A stretch of DNA of 64,000 nt from Tamarix chinensis (taxonomy: Eukaryota; Streptophyta; Magnoliopsida; Caryophyllales; Tamaricaceae). Under the pieces are notes generated by a model. It saw only the letters and a program-made list of their open reading frames with translations. It was not told the DNA's origin and made no database searches. Where the stretch lies: positions 3,410,564 to 3,474,563 of the forward strand of contig CM060175.1 of assembly GCA_030549775.1 (NCBI GenBank), in the 5' to 3' direction. The translations under genes and the position numbers were made by a program. Shown here piece by piece: positions 54,798-64,000 of the stretch (the stretch's first letter is position 1; each line of letters opens with the position of its first letter).

Positions 54798-55686
54798 TCA
54801 AAACTCAGCCCATGGTATCCACTTTACCCACTGTTTGGGTTTGTCACTTGCAAAACAACGCAGGTATGATTCTAAGCTCCGGTTGACTACCTCTGTCTGT
54901 CCATTTGTTTGTGGGTGGTAGGCTGTGCTGAAGTGGAGAGTGGTTCCATGGACCTTGAACAGCTCCTTCCAGAAATTACTCATAAAATTTTTGTCACGGT
55001 CGGATACAATTGAGCTAGGAACCCCATGCAGACGTATAACCTCCTTCACAAAGACAGTAGCCACTGATTGAGCGGTAAATGGGTGCCTCAGTGGAATGAA
55101 GTGAGCGTGCTTGGTAAGACGATCCACAACCACCAGGACACAATTGAACCCATCTGTAGTAGGCAACCCCTCGATGAAATCCATGGATGTCTTCCCAAAG
55201 TTGCTGTGGTATGGTCAGTGGCTGAAGTAATCCTGCAGGGCTGAGGGTGGAATATTTTTGTTGTTGGCAAGTGCCACATGATGCCACGAATTTCTGGACG
55301 TCCTTGCGCATTCCAGTCCAATACACCTCCCTGGACAGCCTTTGGTAAGTCTTTAACACCTCGGAGTGCCCTCCTATTCCGCTGCTATGGAATTCAGCCA
55401 GCAGGCGTGGTTTCAGAGGTGAATTTGCGGGCAGGACCAGCCTGTTCCGGAAGAAAAGGTTCCCATTTCTGAGTTGGTAATCTTCCTCCACCCCGGTCCC
55501 CAGCTGTAGTTTTTCCTTTATGGCTCCCAGTTTGGGATCCTTTTCAATTTCGGATTGAAGGTCGCTCCAGTTGTCGATCCTTGCTGCTGAAATTGTGGAA
55601 AGGGTAGTCAACTCTCCCAATCGAGAAAGGGCATCAACAACTCTATTCTCTCCCCCCGGCTTATATTCAATACTAAAATTAAAACT
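54798..55686 (-). pseudogene. Integrase of the Reina-like element
   Basis: The zinc-binding HHCC region reads HSSGIGGHSEVLKTYQ and CGTCQQQK (55400-55270). The catalytic core has [14 protein letters not shown] (first Asp), [14 protein letters not shown] (second Asp) and [12 protein letters not shown] (Glu). A frameshift near 55185 divides the zinc domain from the core. A TGA at 54798-54800 follows PWAEF. All three catalytic residues are present. Confidence 0.94.
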
Positions 55687-55689
55687 CTA

Positions 55690-57420
55690 GAGTTTCGAAA
55701 GCCATTTAAGATGTTCCTCCGGCAAAACCCGCTGCTCCAACATAAATTTTAGACTTTTCTGATCTGTTCTAATCGTAAACGGCCGCCCCATTAGATAGTG
55801 TCGCCACCGCTGTACCGCCAACACTATGGCCATCAATTCTCGCTTATACATTGATTTTAACCGTGCCCGCTGTCCTAAGGCTTGGCTGAAAAAAGCAATA
55901 GGACGTCCCCCTTGCATTAATACGGCTCCTATCCCGATCCCGGATGCATCTGTTTCTATTACAAAGGGCGAATTGAAGTCAAGTAATCCCAGAACTGGCA
56001 CCCTAAGCAGGGCTTCTTTGAGCTGATCAAATGCCTTTAGGGCTTCCTCATTCCACCCGAAACGATCCTTCTTAAGCTGGGCAGTGAGGGGAGCTGCCAA
56101 TTGTCCATAATGTCGCACAAACTTGCGATAGTACCTGGTTAGACCCAGGAATCCTCTTAATTCCCGCAGGTTTCTGGGCACTGGCCATTCGCTCATGCAC
56201 TTCAACTTAGTTGGATCTGTAGCTACCCCGTTGGCCGAGATAATGTGGCCCAAATATTCCAATTCCAGCTGGGCAAACACGCACTTCTTCATATTAATTG
56301 TCAGCGCATTCTCACTCAGCACCTTAAGTACCTTCCCCAAGTGTCTGAGATGATCTTCCATGTTTCTGCTATATATTAAGATATCGTCAAAAAATACCAG
56401 AACAAATTTACGAAGATAAGGTCGGAATACCTCATTCATCAAACCTTGAAATGTAGCCGGAGCATTTGTTAAACCGAATGGCATTACTAGGAACTCGTAA
56501 TGCCCCTCATGTGTACGGAAAGCCGCCTTTGGGATATCCTCTTGGTGAACCCGGATTTGGTGGTATCCAGATTTCAAGTCGAGTTTGGTGAATATGGTTG
56601 CCCCATTCAGCTCATCCAACAGCTCGTCAATGACTGGAATGGGAAACTTATCTGGAACTGTCACCTTGTTGAGAGCCCTATAGTCCACACAAAATCTCCA
56701 ACTCCCATCTTTTTTCTTAACCAGTAAAATAGGGCTTGAGAAGGGGCTGTGGCTGGGTCGTATTAATCCTGCGGCTAACATTTCCCCCACCAACTTTTCT
56801 ATCTCATTCTTCTGTATTTGGGGGTAGCGATAGGGCCGTACATTGACTGGAGCAGTGCCGGGCAGTAATGGTATTCTGTGATCAAAGTTCCTGGGAGGTG
56901 GCAGACTGCCCCTTGCCTTCTGCACCTCTGGAAATTGGTCAAGGATCCTCGAAATTGATCGGGGTACCTCAGCCTGAGTGGACAACTCCTCCGTTTGTGA
57001 GGAACAACATTCCAATAGTAGTCCACTGCCTTCCTTGCGCATAGTCCGCACTAAGGATTTCAAGGACACTTGGGTTTTACACAGGTCAGCCTCCCCCCGC
57101 AGCGTCACTTGCGCTTCACCCACTTGGAATGTCATCAACAATAATTTCCAATTAATTTGCATCGTCCCCAACTTCTCGAGCCACTGCATACCCAAAATAA
57201 TGTCCGCACTACCTAAGTTCAGTGGAAGGAAATCCTCATTTACCTCTATATCTGGGAGAATCAGTGAAATGCCCCGGCAGATGCCTTCCGTTTGTGCTGA
57301 ACTTCCTGTGCCCATCAAGACCCCATAAGAAGCCGTCGCTGACAGAGTTAACTTCAGCTGGCGAACTAGTTCCCAGGCGATGAAGTTGTGGGTAGCGCCA
57401 CAGTCCACCAATACCACCAC
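55690..57420 (-). pseudogene. Protease, reverse transcriptase and RNase H of the Reina-like element
   Basis: A 577-codon open stretch. Protease is marked by LVDCGATHNFIAWEL (D-C-G-A instead of the common D-S-G-A) and DIILGMQWLEKLG. RT has KKKDGSWRFCVDYRALNK, LDLKSGYHQIRV, FLVMPFGLTNAPATFQ and the catalytic FFDD box. RNase H has ETDASGIGIGAVLMQ, YKRELMAIVLAVQRW and HYLMGRPFTIRTDQKSL. A TAG codon at 55687-55689, after WLSKL, closes the frame, and coding continues in the same frame. The enzymes are complete in their motifs. Confidence 0.96.
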
Positions 57421-57429
57421 TGAACTGAT

Positions 57430-58673
57430 TCCCCTTGGACCTTACCCCGCAGCTTCATCATTCGGGGAGTTGTGAAGCCCACGACTGAGTTAAGGGACAA
57501 CTCGACTCGCCCTGCTACTCCTCCGGTCTCCCCTTCTGCCAATGCTTCCAGCTCCTCTTCTTCTTCGTCCATTTCCTGCGAGTCATCCACCACCAGCAGC
57601 TGGAGCGCTCGATTTTTACAAATGTGTCCCGGGCCGAATTTCTCTTCGCACTTGAAACAGAGGCCCTGCTCTCGGCGGCGCAGAAGCTCGGCATCGGTTA
57701 ACCTCCGGTGGCCAGTTGTTCGTCGGGCGATCGCCGGTTCTCCTGCGTGGTTCGTTGTGATCGTCGTTGGTGTCTCTAGCTTGGTTACTGCGAATTGGGT
57801 TCTCACGGGTATTGCAGAAATTGATCTCGGGTTAGCCCCCTTTGGGTTTGGTGGGCCTTGAACCGACTTATCTATTTTGGGCCAGGACCCAGCCCATCCT
57901 CCCCGGCCGGTCTGGATCACCCTGTTTTTATCCTCCACCATCCACGCTGCCACCATGATCTCCGGCAGCCCGCATGCTCTCATCATCCTCACCTCGGCTC
58001 GAATGGCTGGTTTCAGGCCGTTGAGGAATGTGCCTTCCAGGACTTCTTCCGAGATTCGCCCTTGCAGTGGCGCAGCTAGGAGCTCAAAATTCTCAAGAAA
58101 TTCCTCCACCGTGTTCGTCTGCTTGATCGCGAGGAATTTCTCACAGAGACTCCCCTTATACCTGGGGCGAAATCGAAGGAGAAAAGTCTCCTTAAATCCC
58201 CGCCAGGATGTAAACTTCCTCCCCTCTTCCATGTACTGGAACCAGGCTAATGCCTTCCCCTCCATGGCTACAGCTACGGTTTCGAGCCTCTCGTCTTCGT
58301 TCATCTGATTCCAGGTAAAGTACCGCTCCGCTCAAAATAGCCATCCATCGGGATCAACTCCATTGAAGATGGGAAGCTCTAGCTGTCTTGTTGATCTATT
58401 TTCCGATCGCCTCCCTTCTGACTCTGTGTTTGCGCGAAACTCCGGGCGCGTAGGTGGCGCTATCCCCATAAACTCATCGGTCCTGAGTTCCCTTAGGGCA
58501 GGGGATGATGAGACACCCAACATCTGATCCAACTTGCTGAGTACCTCGCTCATGGTTTTCTCAAGAGCAGGAATCCGTTTTGTGTCCTCCCTCACCGTTT
58601 CCATCTCTTTCTGCCACTCTTCCTGTACCACTGCTAGTTTCTCCTCCAGAGCATCCACCTTCTTCTGTGCCAT
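57430..58673 (-). pseudogene. gag region of the Reina-like element
   Basis: Starts MAQKKVDALEEKLAVVQEEW just after the primer site. The N-terminal coiled-coil-like segment is rich in Glu and Lys. The capsid part includes LETVAVAMEGKALAWFQYME and FLLRFRPRYKGSLCEKFLAI, typical of retrotransposon gag. A CCHC-type knuckle reads CFKCEEKFGPGHIC. A premature TGA at 58332-58334 (after DPDGWLF) and a frameshift near 57430 separate it from protease. Otherwise the frame is open for about 300 codons. It would form the particle that packages element RNA. Confidence 0.93.
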
Positions 58674-58701
58674 CTGCTAGCTTCTCCTTGCTTGTCGATC
58701 T

Positions 58702-58713
58702 GCTCTGATACCA
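58702..58713 (-). promoter_or_regulatory. Primer binding site (initiator tRNA-Met)
   Basis: Minus-strand TGGTATCAGAGC lies one base inside the 5' LTR. It is the usual complement to the 3' end of plant initiator methionine tRNA. Confidence 0.93.
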
Positions 58714-58714
58714 C

Positions 58715-59126
58715 TGATAGAACCCTGCCCTTGATTCCAACCAGTAATGACAAGAAATAATGGAAACAGAAATGCAACAAGTTTGCTCCAGGATAAAATT
58801 AGAATGAAAAGGGAATTTGCACTAGAGAATTGAAATGTTACAGCCAGGGATTCGAGGTCCTGGCACCTCCCACAGTCGACTCAATTCCTGCCCTCCCCTT
58901 CTCTCTCCTTTCCCTTTAAATACCCACACTAGCCTCTAACTGAATAACAGAATAGGGTGACTCACCCCCTAGCTACCAGACCCTCCCCGACGCATACAAT
59001 AAGGATAGCAAAAATGAGTCATCAATACACTGGACACTTCAGCAATTAACTAATCCGCACAATCCTTACTCCCCATTTCCTCTTTTGCCCTTCCTCACAT
59101 AGGTGTAACGGATTAAGAGTCTATCA
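58715..59126 (-). repeat. 5' LTR of the Reina-like element
   Basis: 412 bases, followed on the + strand by the CCCTC target duplication. A TATTTAAA box is at 58916-58923 on the minus strand. Confidence 0.97.
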
Positions 59127-59290
59127 CCCTCTCAGGCTACATAGATGCAAAAGCTAAAGTTGGCGAAATATACAAGGACAAGAAAAGATGGCTAAGGATG
59201 TCAATCTTGAGCTCAGCTGCAGCGGCAAGTTTAGTGTTGATTCCACATTTTCATTATACACAACTGAGATATGGAACTTATTTTCTTTGA
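59127..59290 (+). pseudogene. Cytosolic alpha-glucan phosphorylase pseudogene, C-terminal part 2
   Basis: It continues part 1 directly when the gypsy element and one CCCTC copy are ignored: ALSGYIDAKAKVGEIYKDKK, then RWLRMSILSSAA. After a frameshift it reads SGKFSVDSTFSLYTTEIWNL. These match the family C-terminus (SYxDAQAKVDEAYKD; WLKMSILSTAGSGKFSSDRT; EIWNIE). No intron separates the matching blocks, so it is either one terminal exon or a retrocopy. No full-length gene is present in the window. Confidence 0.82.
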
Positions 59291-59299
59291 ATCAAACTA

Positions 59300-59708
59300 T
59301 ATGGGAGTTTGTTGCTGATTTTTGCTACTCTTGTCCAAGTTATGAGCTTGAGGATACACATTCTCATGTAGGGGGTAATGTTATGGATGCATTTGTGGGC
59401 CAAACCTAGGCTTGCCCTAGTGTCCTAGAAGGAGTTGAGCATCAGCTCAGCAGATCTTTGAATTATTATTTTTTTGGATGGTCTTTAAATGAGTGCTTGT
59501 TGCACTGAAATGTTTAAGAGTATTTATCTTTATAAGTGTGGTTATTATATTTGGAGGGGTTTGTTATCCCTAGAGAAGTTGATGTGTTTTCCTCTTCACC
59601 TGTGAGTTTTAGGATATAATCTTGGGGAGGATGATTGGTAGTGCTAGGGAAATTGGAGGTCTTTATCAAGTTATGGACGATTCACAACCTATGTGCCTAG
59701 TTTATGGC
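59300..59708. other. Non-coding DNA
   Basis: Sequence following the phosphorylase pseudogene. No gene is recognised. A continuing open frame to 59409 loses similarity to phosphorylase after EIWNL. Confidence 0.5.
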
Positions 59709-60183
59709 TAGGGATGGAAATGGGGCAAGGTGGGGATGGGGATCCCATCCTCACTTTTGAACTCAAAATGCTTATAAATCTCCAAACTGACCTCTATCTT
59801 TTACGCAGATTTTCCATCCCAATCTCTGCGGGGACGAAATCCCTATCTTCTTCCCAATCCCCTAATCAAATTACAATCCTCATCCCCTAAACCCATTCCC
59901 ATCCCTGAAACCCAAAAAAACACCTAAAAATTTGTAATGATTTCTTTTCTTTTTAAGGAAAATTATAATGTCATAGTATGTTAAAATACATAATATGTAT
60001 GTATGTATGTATATGTAAATATATGTATATATCAGGGTAGGTTTGAGGATGGAGACCTTATCCCGTCATCACTCCAATCTTGAAAAATCCTTGAACCCGA
60101 AACTTGAAAATGCCCCCAAATTTGAACCCGAATGGGAATTCCTTGATGGGTTCCTAAACCCATGTGGAAAATTGTCATCCCTA
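59709..60183. mobile_element. hAT-like MITE with TAGGGATGGAAAT ends
   Basis: Starts TAGGGATGGAAATGGGGCAA and ends GGAAAATTGTCATCCCTA. The reverse complement of the end (TAGGGATGACAATTTT) matches the start over about 13 bases with two differences. The interior has GGGGATGGGGATCCC and CCCATTCCCATCCC tracts that could pair. An 8-bp target duplication is not clear (tttatggc and tttacaat). It contains a short ATGT microsatellite (about 59990-60015). It belongs to the same general class as the element at 21326-21774. Confidence 0.65.
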
Positions 60184-60439
60184 TTTACAATTCTTGTTTT
60201 ATGCCAATTTCTTTTCTTTTTAAGAATGAAGTTATATCGTGACTCTATAGGCTAGGCCATCCAGGTTTTTATTTTCCTCACCAGTTGTTTCCCAAATTAT
60301 TCATCAGTATAAATGTGTCATTGTTTTAATGTGAAATTTGTGCTATAGCGCCACATTACAAAATGTTTTACCTTCCTCAACCTTATACATGAACCACACC
60401 TTTCATGGGCCCCTCACACATCCCAACACTCCAAAAAAA

Positions 60440-61060
60440 ATGACATCTTCCTTGATGCGTGTTAGGTATGTTTAATAATGATCACGCAGGAGTAAATTGG
60501 GTGTTCTTGTGAAAGGAAAAAATCTGAAGTAGGGGTTTTCAAGAATTTTAACATGGTGAAAATATAATTCAAGTCCCACATCAAAATATTTCGGAGTGAT
60601 AATGAAACAAAATATTTTAATTGCATGTTAGGAACTTTTTTCATGGATAAAGGGATCATCCATCAATGCTCTTGCACAAATACTCCAAAACAAAATGAGG
60701 TACTGAACATAAGAATAGATATCTCCTTGAAATTTATGCTCTTAGGTTTTCCTACAATGCCCTAAGTTCTTACTGTTATGATTCAATGTTGACATCCAGT
60801 TTCCTAATAAATAGAATATCCTCTAAGTTTCTTAATTTCAAGGCATCTTTGATTGTTCTCCGTGATCCCCCCGCCCAATGAATAAAATTCACTTAACACT
60901 ACCTTTTTGCATGTTTGGCTGCATTGTTTTTGTTCATGAAAAAATGGAAGTAAATTGGACCTTAGGGCATGAAAATGTATTTTCTTAGGCTATTCATCAA
61001 ATTAGAAGGGTTATAAATGTTATGATCCTATTACTTAGAAGATATTTGTCACCGTGGACA
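60440..61060 (+). pseudogene. Copia integrase core remnant
   Basis: Readable pieces in shifting frames: NWVFL near 60495, then SDNETKYF near 60595 (second catalytic Asp), FFMDKGIIHQCSCTNTPKQN then EV near 60635-60700. They continue through NKIHLTLPF (about 60885) and MFGCIVFVHEK (about 60912-60945) to KCYD and FVTVDTSFFED-like sequence at about 61015-61065. All follow the plant copia integrase order. At least eight stops or shifts are present. Confidence 0.8.
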
Positions 61061-61065
61061 CTAGT

Positions 61066-61475
61066 TTTTGAAGATAACCATTATTTACCCTTCTTCTCCT
61101 ATATTTAGAGAAGATTTGGTTGAAAGAGATCTTTTTGGGAGAGAGATTTGGATAATATTAAATTTCAAAATTCAAAAAATTCTGATTTTTCTATCCTATA
61201 TTTTCCAAGAAAATCTTCCTGCATCTAATCCACCTTTGCCTACATTTGATCCTAACAAAATACTCTCCAAAAATCAAGGAGGTTTAGCTGAACCTATTTT
61301 AGAACAAACGAGATACTTAAATCAAGATCCTAGTCGACCCATATTGTTGCAAAATAATCAATATATGAAAAAAGTAGAAACTAGTACAAAAAAGGGGGAG
61401 CAATTTGGAAGAGTGTATACAGCAAATAATCCATATAAAGAACAAAGAACAAATACCTCAATGTTCTCTGGATAA
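61066..61475 (+). pseudogene. Copia integrase-RT linker, open frame of 135 codons
   Basis: The stretch is Asn/Lys/Gln-rich and has no domain of its own. It starts right after the integrase end motif (VTVDTSF, then EDN), and 120 bases later RT-type sequence begins (CSKKPLNIVYLN). FGRVYTANNPYKEQRTN resembles the VYTRR-type segment often seen in this linker. I therefore read it as the variable linker of copia pol, not a separate gene. That it stayed open for 135 codons is probably chance. Confidence 0.65.
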
Positions 61476-61589
61476 CCATGAAACATACTCAAGGAAAACT
61501 CTAGTACTCTCAACCATCTCTGAATGTTGATTTCTCTAATGATTGTTTTTCTACTTTGAATCTCCTAATTGCTACTTGTAAGTGTGTAA

Positions 61590-63440
61590 GGTCTTGTAGT
61601 AAAAAACCGTTAAATATCGTTTATCTAAATTTGTATCCTGTGGGAATCTCTCGCACTTCCTATCTTTTGCCAAACATGTGTTATCGGTGGAGATCCCTAA
61701 GAGAGTGTAGGATGCTCTAAAGGGTCCTGAGTGGAAAAAAAGGCTATTCTTGAGGAAGATGAATGCTCTTGAAGAAAACCAAACTTGGTAGAAAGTGGAT
61801 ATGCCAAGAGGGAAAATTCTGGTGGGTTGTGATTGAGTGTTTATGGATGGAATACTAGAGAGATACAAGGCCAGGGTGGTGGCTAAGGGCTTCACACAGA
61901 AGTATGGTACAGAGTACACATACATATGTACCTATGATGAAACTTAATACTATTTGTGCGCTTTTATCAATTGCAGTGAATCTTGATTGCCATCTATATC
62001 AACTAGGTGTCAGGAATGCTTTATTGAATGGTAACTTAAAAGATGAAGTTCTTATGACTCCACCTCGGGCTTTGAAGAAAAGTTTAACTGAAAGTTTGCA
62101 AGCTAAAGAATTTCCTCTATGGTCTAAAGTAGTTACCAAGGGTTTGATTTAAAAATTTCACAAAAGAAGTAGGGTTACAAACAGTCCCAAGGTGATCATA
62201 CTGTTTACAAGAATATCATAGGATGGGAGGATTGTTGTTGTGATTGTATATGTTGATGACATCATCCTAACATATGATGATTTGGCTAAAATGGAGCGGC
62301 TGAAAACAGGATTAGCCAAGGAATTTGAAATCAAGGACCGAGGGGCCTTGAAATATTTCTTGGGAATAGATGTTGCAAAATCCAATAGAGGAATTATTAT
62401 TACGCAATTAAATATCAATCTTGATACGCAATAGCATTGATATTTATCGGATTATGAGTCGGTTGATATGCAAAATTGGTGATATGCGGCTGTTTTAAAA
62501 TTTCATGTAATTATCGGTGATATACTGGTTATTAGTCAATATTTGTTATTTGTTGTAGAAAAAAACCACATTGTAACAACTGCAACGTAAAAAATATCAT
62601 TCATGATATCTCAATATTGCAATCACAATCGCAACCACAACCGTGGTTTCATTACCTGATTGTTGTTAATAAAATAAACTATGTACTAGATCTATTGAAT
62701 GAAATTGGTGTGAGTGGTTCCAAACCAATCGATATGCCTTTGGATGCAAATGTGAAACTTGGAAGCTACAATAAGGAAACATCTGGAGACACCTCAAGGC
62801 ATCGACGACTAGTAGGGAAACTGATTTACTTATCCCATACCAGACCTGATATATCCTTTGCTGTCAGTTTGGTAAGTTGGCTTATGCACTCACCAAAAAA
62901 GGAACACCTAGAGGTAGTATAACACATTCTAAAGTACTTGAAAGGTCCCCTAGGAAAGGGATTGTTGTTTACCAGAACAGATGTAATCATGTAAGGGGTA
63001 TTAAAGTCTTCATTGAGTCTGATTGGGTTGGATCCATAGATAATAGAAAGTGAACTTTTGGACATTCCATCTGGGGAAATCTAGTTACATGGAGAAGTAA
63101 TAAAAATGTGGTTGCTAGAAGTAGTGTTGAGGCTGAAATTCGAGCAATGGCCAATGGGATTTGTGAGTTGCTTTGGTTAAAACATAGTAGTTGAGCTACG
63201 GGTTCAGGAATCCTCTCCCATGAAATTGTACTGTGATAAGAAGGCTATAATCCTGTAAATGATAGAACCAAGCATATTGAAATTGATAGAACTGTATTTA
63301 GAAGAAGACTGGGAAAGGCACAATCTATCTACCCTTTGTCCCAACTTTCCAGTAGACAGCTGTCATTCTTACTAAGGGATTGTTCAAACCAGCTTTTGAT
63401 GTTTTGTTGAGCAAGTTGGGCATGATTGATGTCTATGCTC
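61590..63440 (+). pseudogene. Copia reverse transcriptase and RNase H remnant
   Basis: RT begins near GPEWKKRLFLRKMNALEENQ (61725-61785). ERYKARVVAKGFTQKYGTEY and LDCHLYQLGVRNALLNGNLK follow. The catalytic box VYVDDIILTYDD (62250-62285) is intact, then KDRGALKYFLGIDVAKSNRG. After the repeat insertion the frame resumes YVLDLLNEIGVSGSKPIDMP, then LVGKLIYLSHTRPDISFAVS. RNase H shows EHLEVV, HILKYLKGPLGKGLLFTRTD (62925-62990), SSVEAEIRAMANGICELLW (63120-63175) and, in another frame, HDxCLCSQLEG at the end (about 63420). Numerous stops. Confidence 0.92.
62405..62660 (+). repeat. Dispersed TATCGG repeat, copy 6, inside copia RT
   Basis: Begins near CAATTAAATATCAATCTTG and contains TTGATATTTATCGGATTATG, AGTCGGTTGATATGCAAAA, TAATTATCGGTGATATACTG, GTAGAAAAAAACCACATTG and TGCAACGTAAAAAATATC. 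The tail is CAATCGCAACCACAACCG, TGGTTTCATTACC. RT coding stops at GIIITQ (62403) and resumes at YVLDLL (about 62678). The insertion therefore post-dates the copia element. Confidence 0.8.
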
Positions 63441-63446
63441 CCAACT

Positions 63447-63456
63447 TGAGGGGGAG
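63447..63456 (+). promoter_or_regulatory. Polypurine tract of the copia element
   Basis: TTGAGGGGGAG directly precedes TGTGTGAAAACG. It is the standard plant copia layout: last pol codons, purine tract, then LTR starting TG. Confidence 0.88.
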
Positions 63457-63951
63457 TGTGTGAAAACGTGAGTCAGCTTATTAGTTAGCTGAATTCCAGG
63501 AGTATTTTTAGGTTGACTAAATTATTTATTTTTGGAATTTATGCTGTCCAGTACTGGATCAGATCTGATTTTTTAGGAAAGTTGTTAGGCAGTAAATCTA
63601 TTTATTTGCTGTAGTTTACACGGTGAATAATAATGACACAAAAAAAAGAAGTTTTTCTTCCTCCTAAAACTGCAATATTTTTAGTAATATTTGGGAATAT
63701 TATCTAGTCTGATAATATCTATCTTTGGGTCCTCTAGGGTTTGTAAGCTCTATAAATAGAGTATACTGCTTATGAATAAAGTTAAGGCTGGGAAAGAATT
63801 TTGTTTGTTCTTAGCTACCAAAAAATTCTCTCTCAAGTAGCCAAGTGTCACTCCATAATTCCTTGAGGTTTTTTGGCCTCCTTCACCCCTCTAGCCCCTC
63901 TTTTATTCCCATATTTCTTACTAACCCGTGACAAAATCTAGGACCATAACA
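63457..63951 (+). repeat. 3' LTR of the copia element
   Basis: Starts TGTGTGAAAACGTGAG after the purine tract. A TATA box TATAAATA is at 63751-63758 and an AATAAA poly(A) signal at 63775-63780, the expected U3-R order. The end is uncertain; CCATAACA at 63951 is a candidate, since no second LTR is available for comparison. Confidence 0.7.
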
Positions 63952-64000
63952 GAGCTGCATAAAGATCAGAGACTAGAGATGATTCATGTTGAGTCTGAAG

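Larger units (their letters stand above)
53717..59126 (-). mobile_element. Complete-length Ty3/gypsy chromovirus (Reina-like), young, with LTRs and target duplication
   Basis: The element is 5410 bases and is flanked by identical CCCTC (53712-53716 and 59127-59131). LTRs are 413 and 412 bases and start TGATAGAACCC and end GTCTATCA (+ strand view). By direct reading they differ at six bases and one C-run length, about 98.5 percent identity, so insertion is recent. A primer binding site TGGTATCAGAGC (minus strand, initiator tRNA-Met type) and a polypurine tract are present. A single gag-pol frame carries protease, RT, RNase H, integrase and a chromodomain. Small size and short LTRs suggest the Reina clade. 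Three nonsense codons and two frameshifts make this copy inactive by itself. Confidence 0.97.
60380..63951 (+). mobile_element. Decayed Ty1/copia retrotransposon (integrase to 3' LTR)
   Basis: On the + strand, in broken frames, the order is integrase core, a long linker, reverse transcriptase, RNase H, polypurine tract, LTR. This order (integrase before RT) is diagnostic for Ty1/copia. Gag, protease and 5' LTR are missing; the region upstream is a MITE and unrelated DNA. A TATCGG repeat splits RT at about 62405-62660. Many stops and frameshifts show an old copy. Confidence 0.92.

Noticed and set aside
61068..61475. 135-codon frame considered as a gene or pararetrovirus piece
   Set aside because: Position directly between copia integrase and RT fits the variable linker of copia pol. 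No capsid, movement-protein or other virus motif is seen.

Overview
This is nuclear DNA of a flowering plant, probably a eudicot. It is AT-rich and gene-poor, host genes have GT-AG introns, and almost everything recognisable is a plant-type transposable element (Ty3/gypsy, Ty1/copia, L1-type LINE, PIF/Harbinger, Cassandra, Stowaway-like and hAT-like MITEs). I cannot name the species. No bacterial operon, CRISPR array or RNA gene was recognised. The only host-gene traces are a partial tetratricopeptide-repeat gene of the TTC1/TPR1 type (38.0-39.9 kb, + strand) and a broken C-terminal piece of a cytosolic alpha-glucan phosphorylase (53.5 and 59.2 kb).

Layout. 1-3117: decayed Ty3/gypsy pol (+). 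3.1-13.7 kb: AT-rich repeats with a large AAT/AAC microsatellite, a purine-rich block, a probable reverse-oriented long LTR-like element, and a second gypsy pol fragment of the same family (-). 13.75-18.73 kb: nearly full-length but dead L1-type LINE (-) with target duplications. 18.9-36.5 kb: a nest of long non-coding LTR-like repeats with TGTAAYRCCC...GGGYGTTACA ends. Three have resolvable 5-bp target duplications (18898-20063, 21826-25702, 29771-33251). They share an internal order of pyrimidine-rich block, palindromic minisatellites, a second minisatellite and terminus. A Tekay/Del-like gypsy fragment, a Stowaway-like MITE and a hAT-like MITE lie among them. 38-40 kb: the TPR gene fragment. 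42.7-49.1 kb: a PIF/Harbinger element (-) with a Myb/SANT-like gene and a DDE transposase gene, both damaged. 51.1-51.4 kb: a solo LTR of a Cassandra TRIM carrying a 5S-rRNA-like segment, with perfect 5-bp target duplication. 53.7-59.1 kb: a young, complete-length chromodomain gypsy element (-) with near-identical LTRs, inserted into the phosphorylase pseudogene. 60.4-64.0 kb: decayed Ty1/copia pol (+) with polypurine tract and 3' LTR.

The most interesting unexplained structure is a dispersed, non-coding repeat rich in TATCGG/CGATAT with a CGCAAC-rich tail ending near TTTTATTGCTT. It occurs about six times between 42 and 63 kb. One copy interrupts the Harbinger transposase and one interrupts the copia reverse transcriptase. 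The second is the family of long LTR-like elements whose cargo is palindromic CCAGTCGACTGG-type minisatellites. I found no sign of a new multi-gene system; the window reads as layered transposon insertion and decay.
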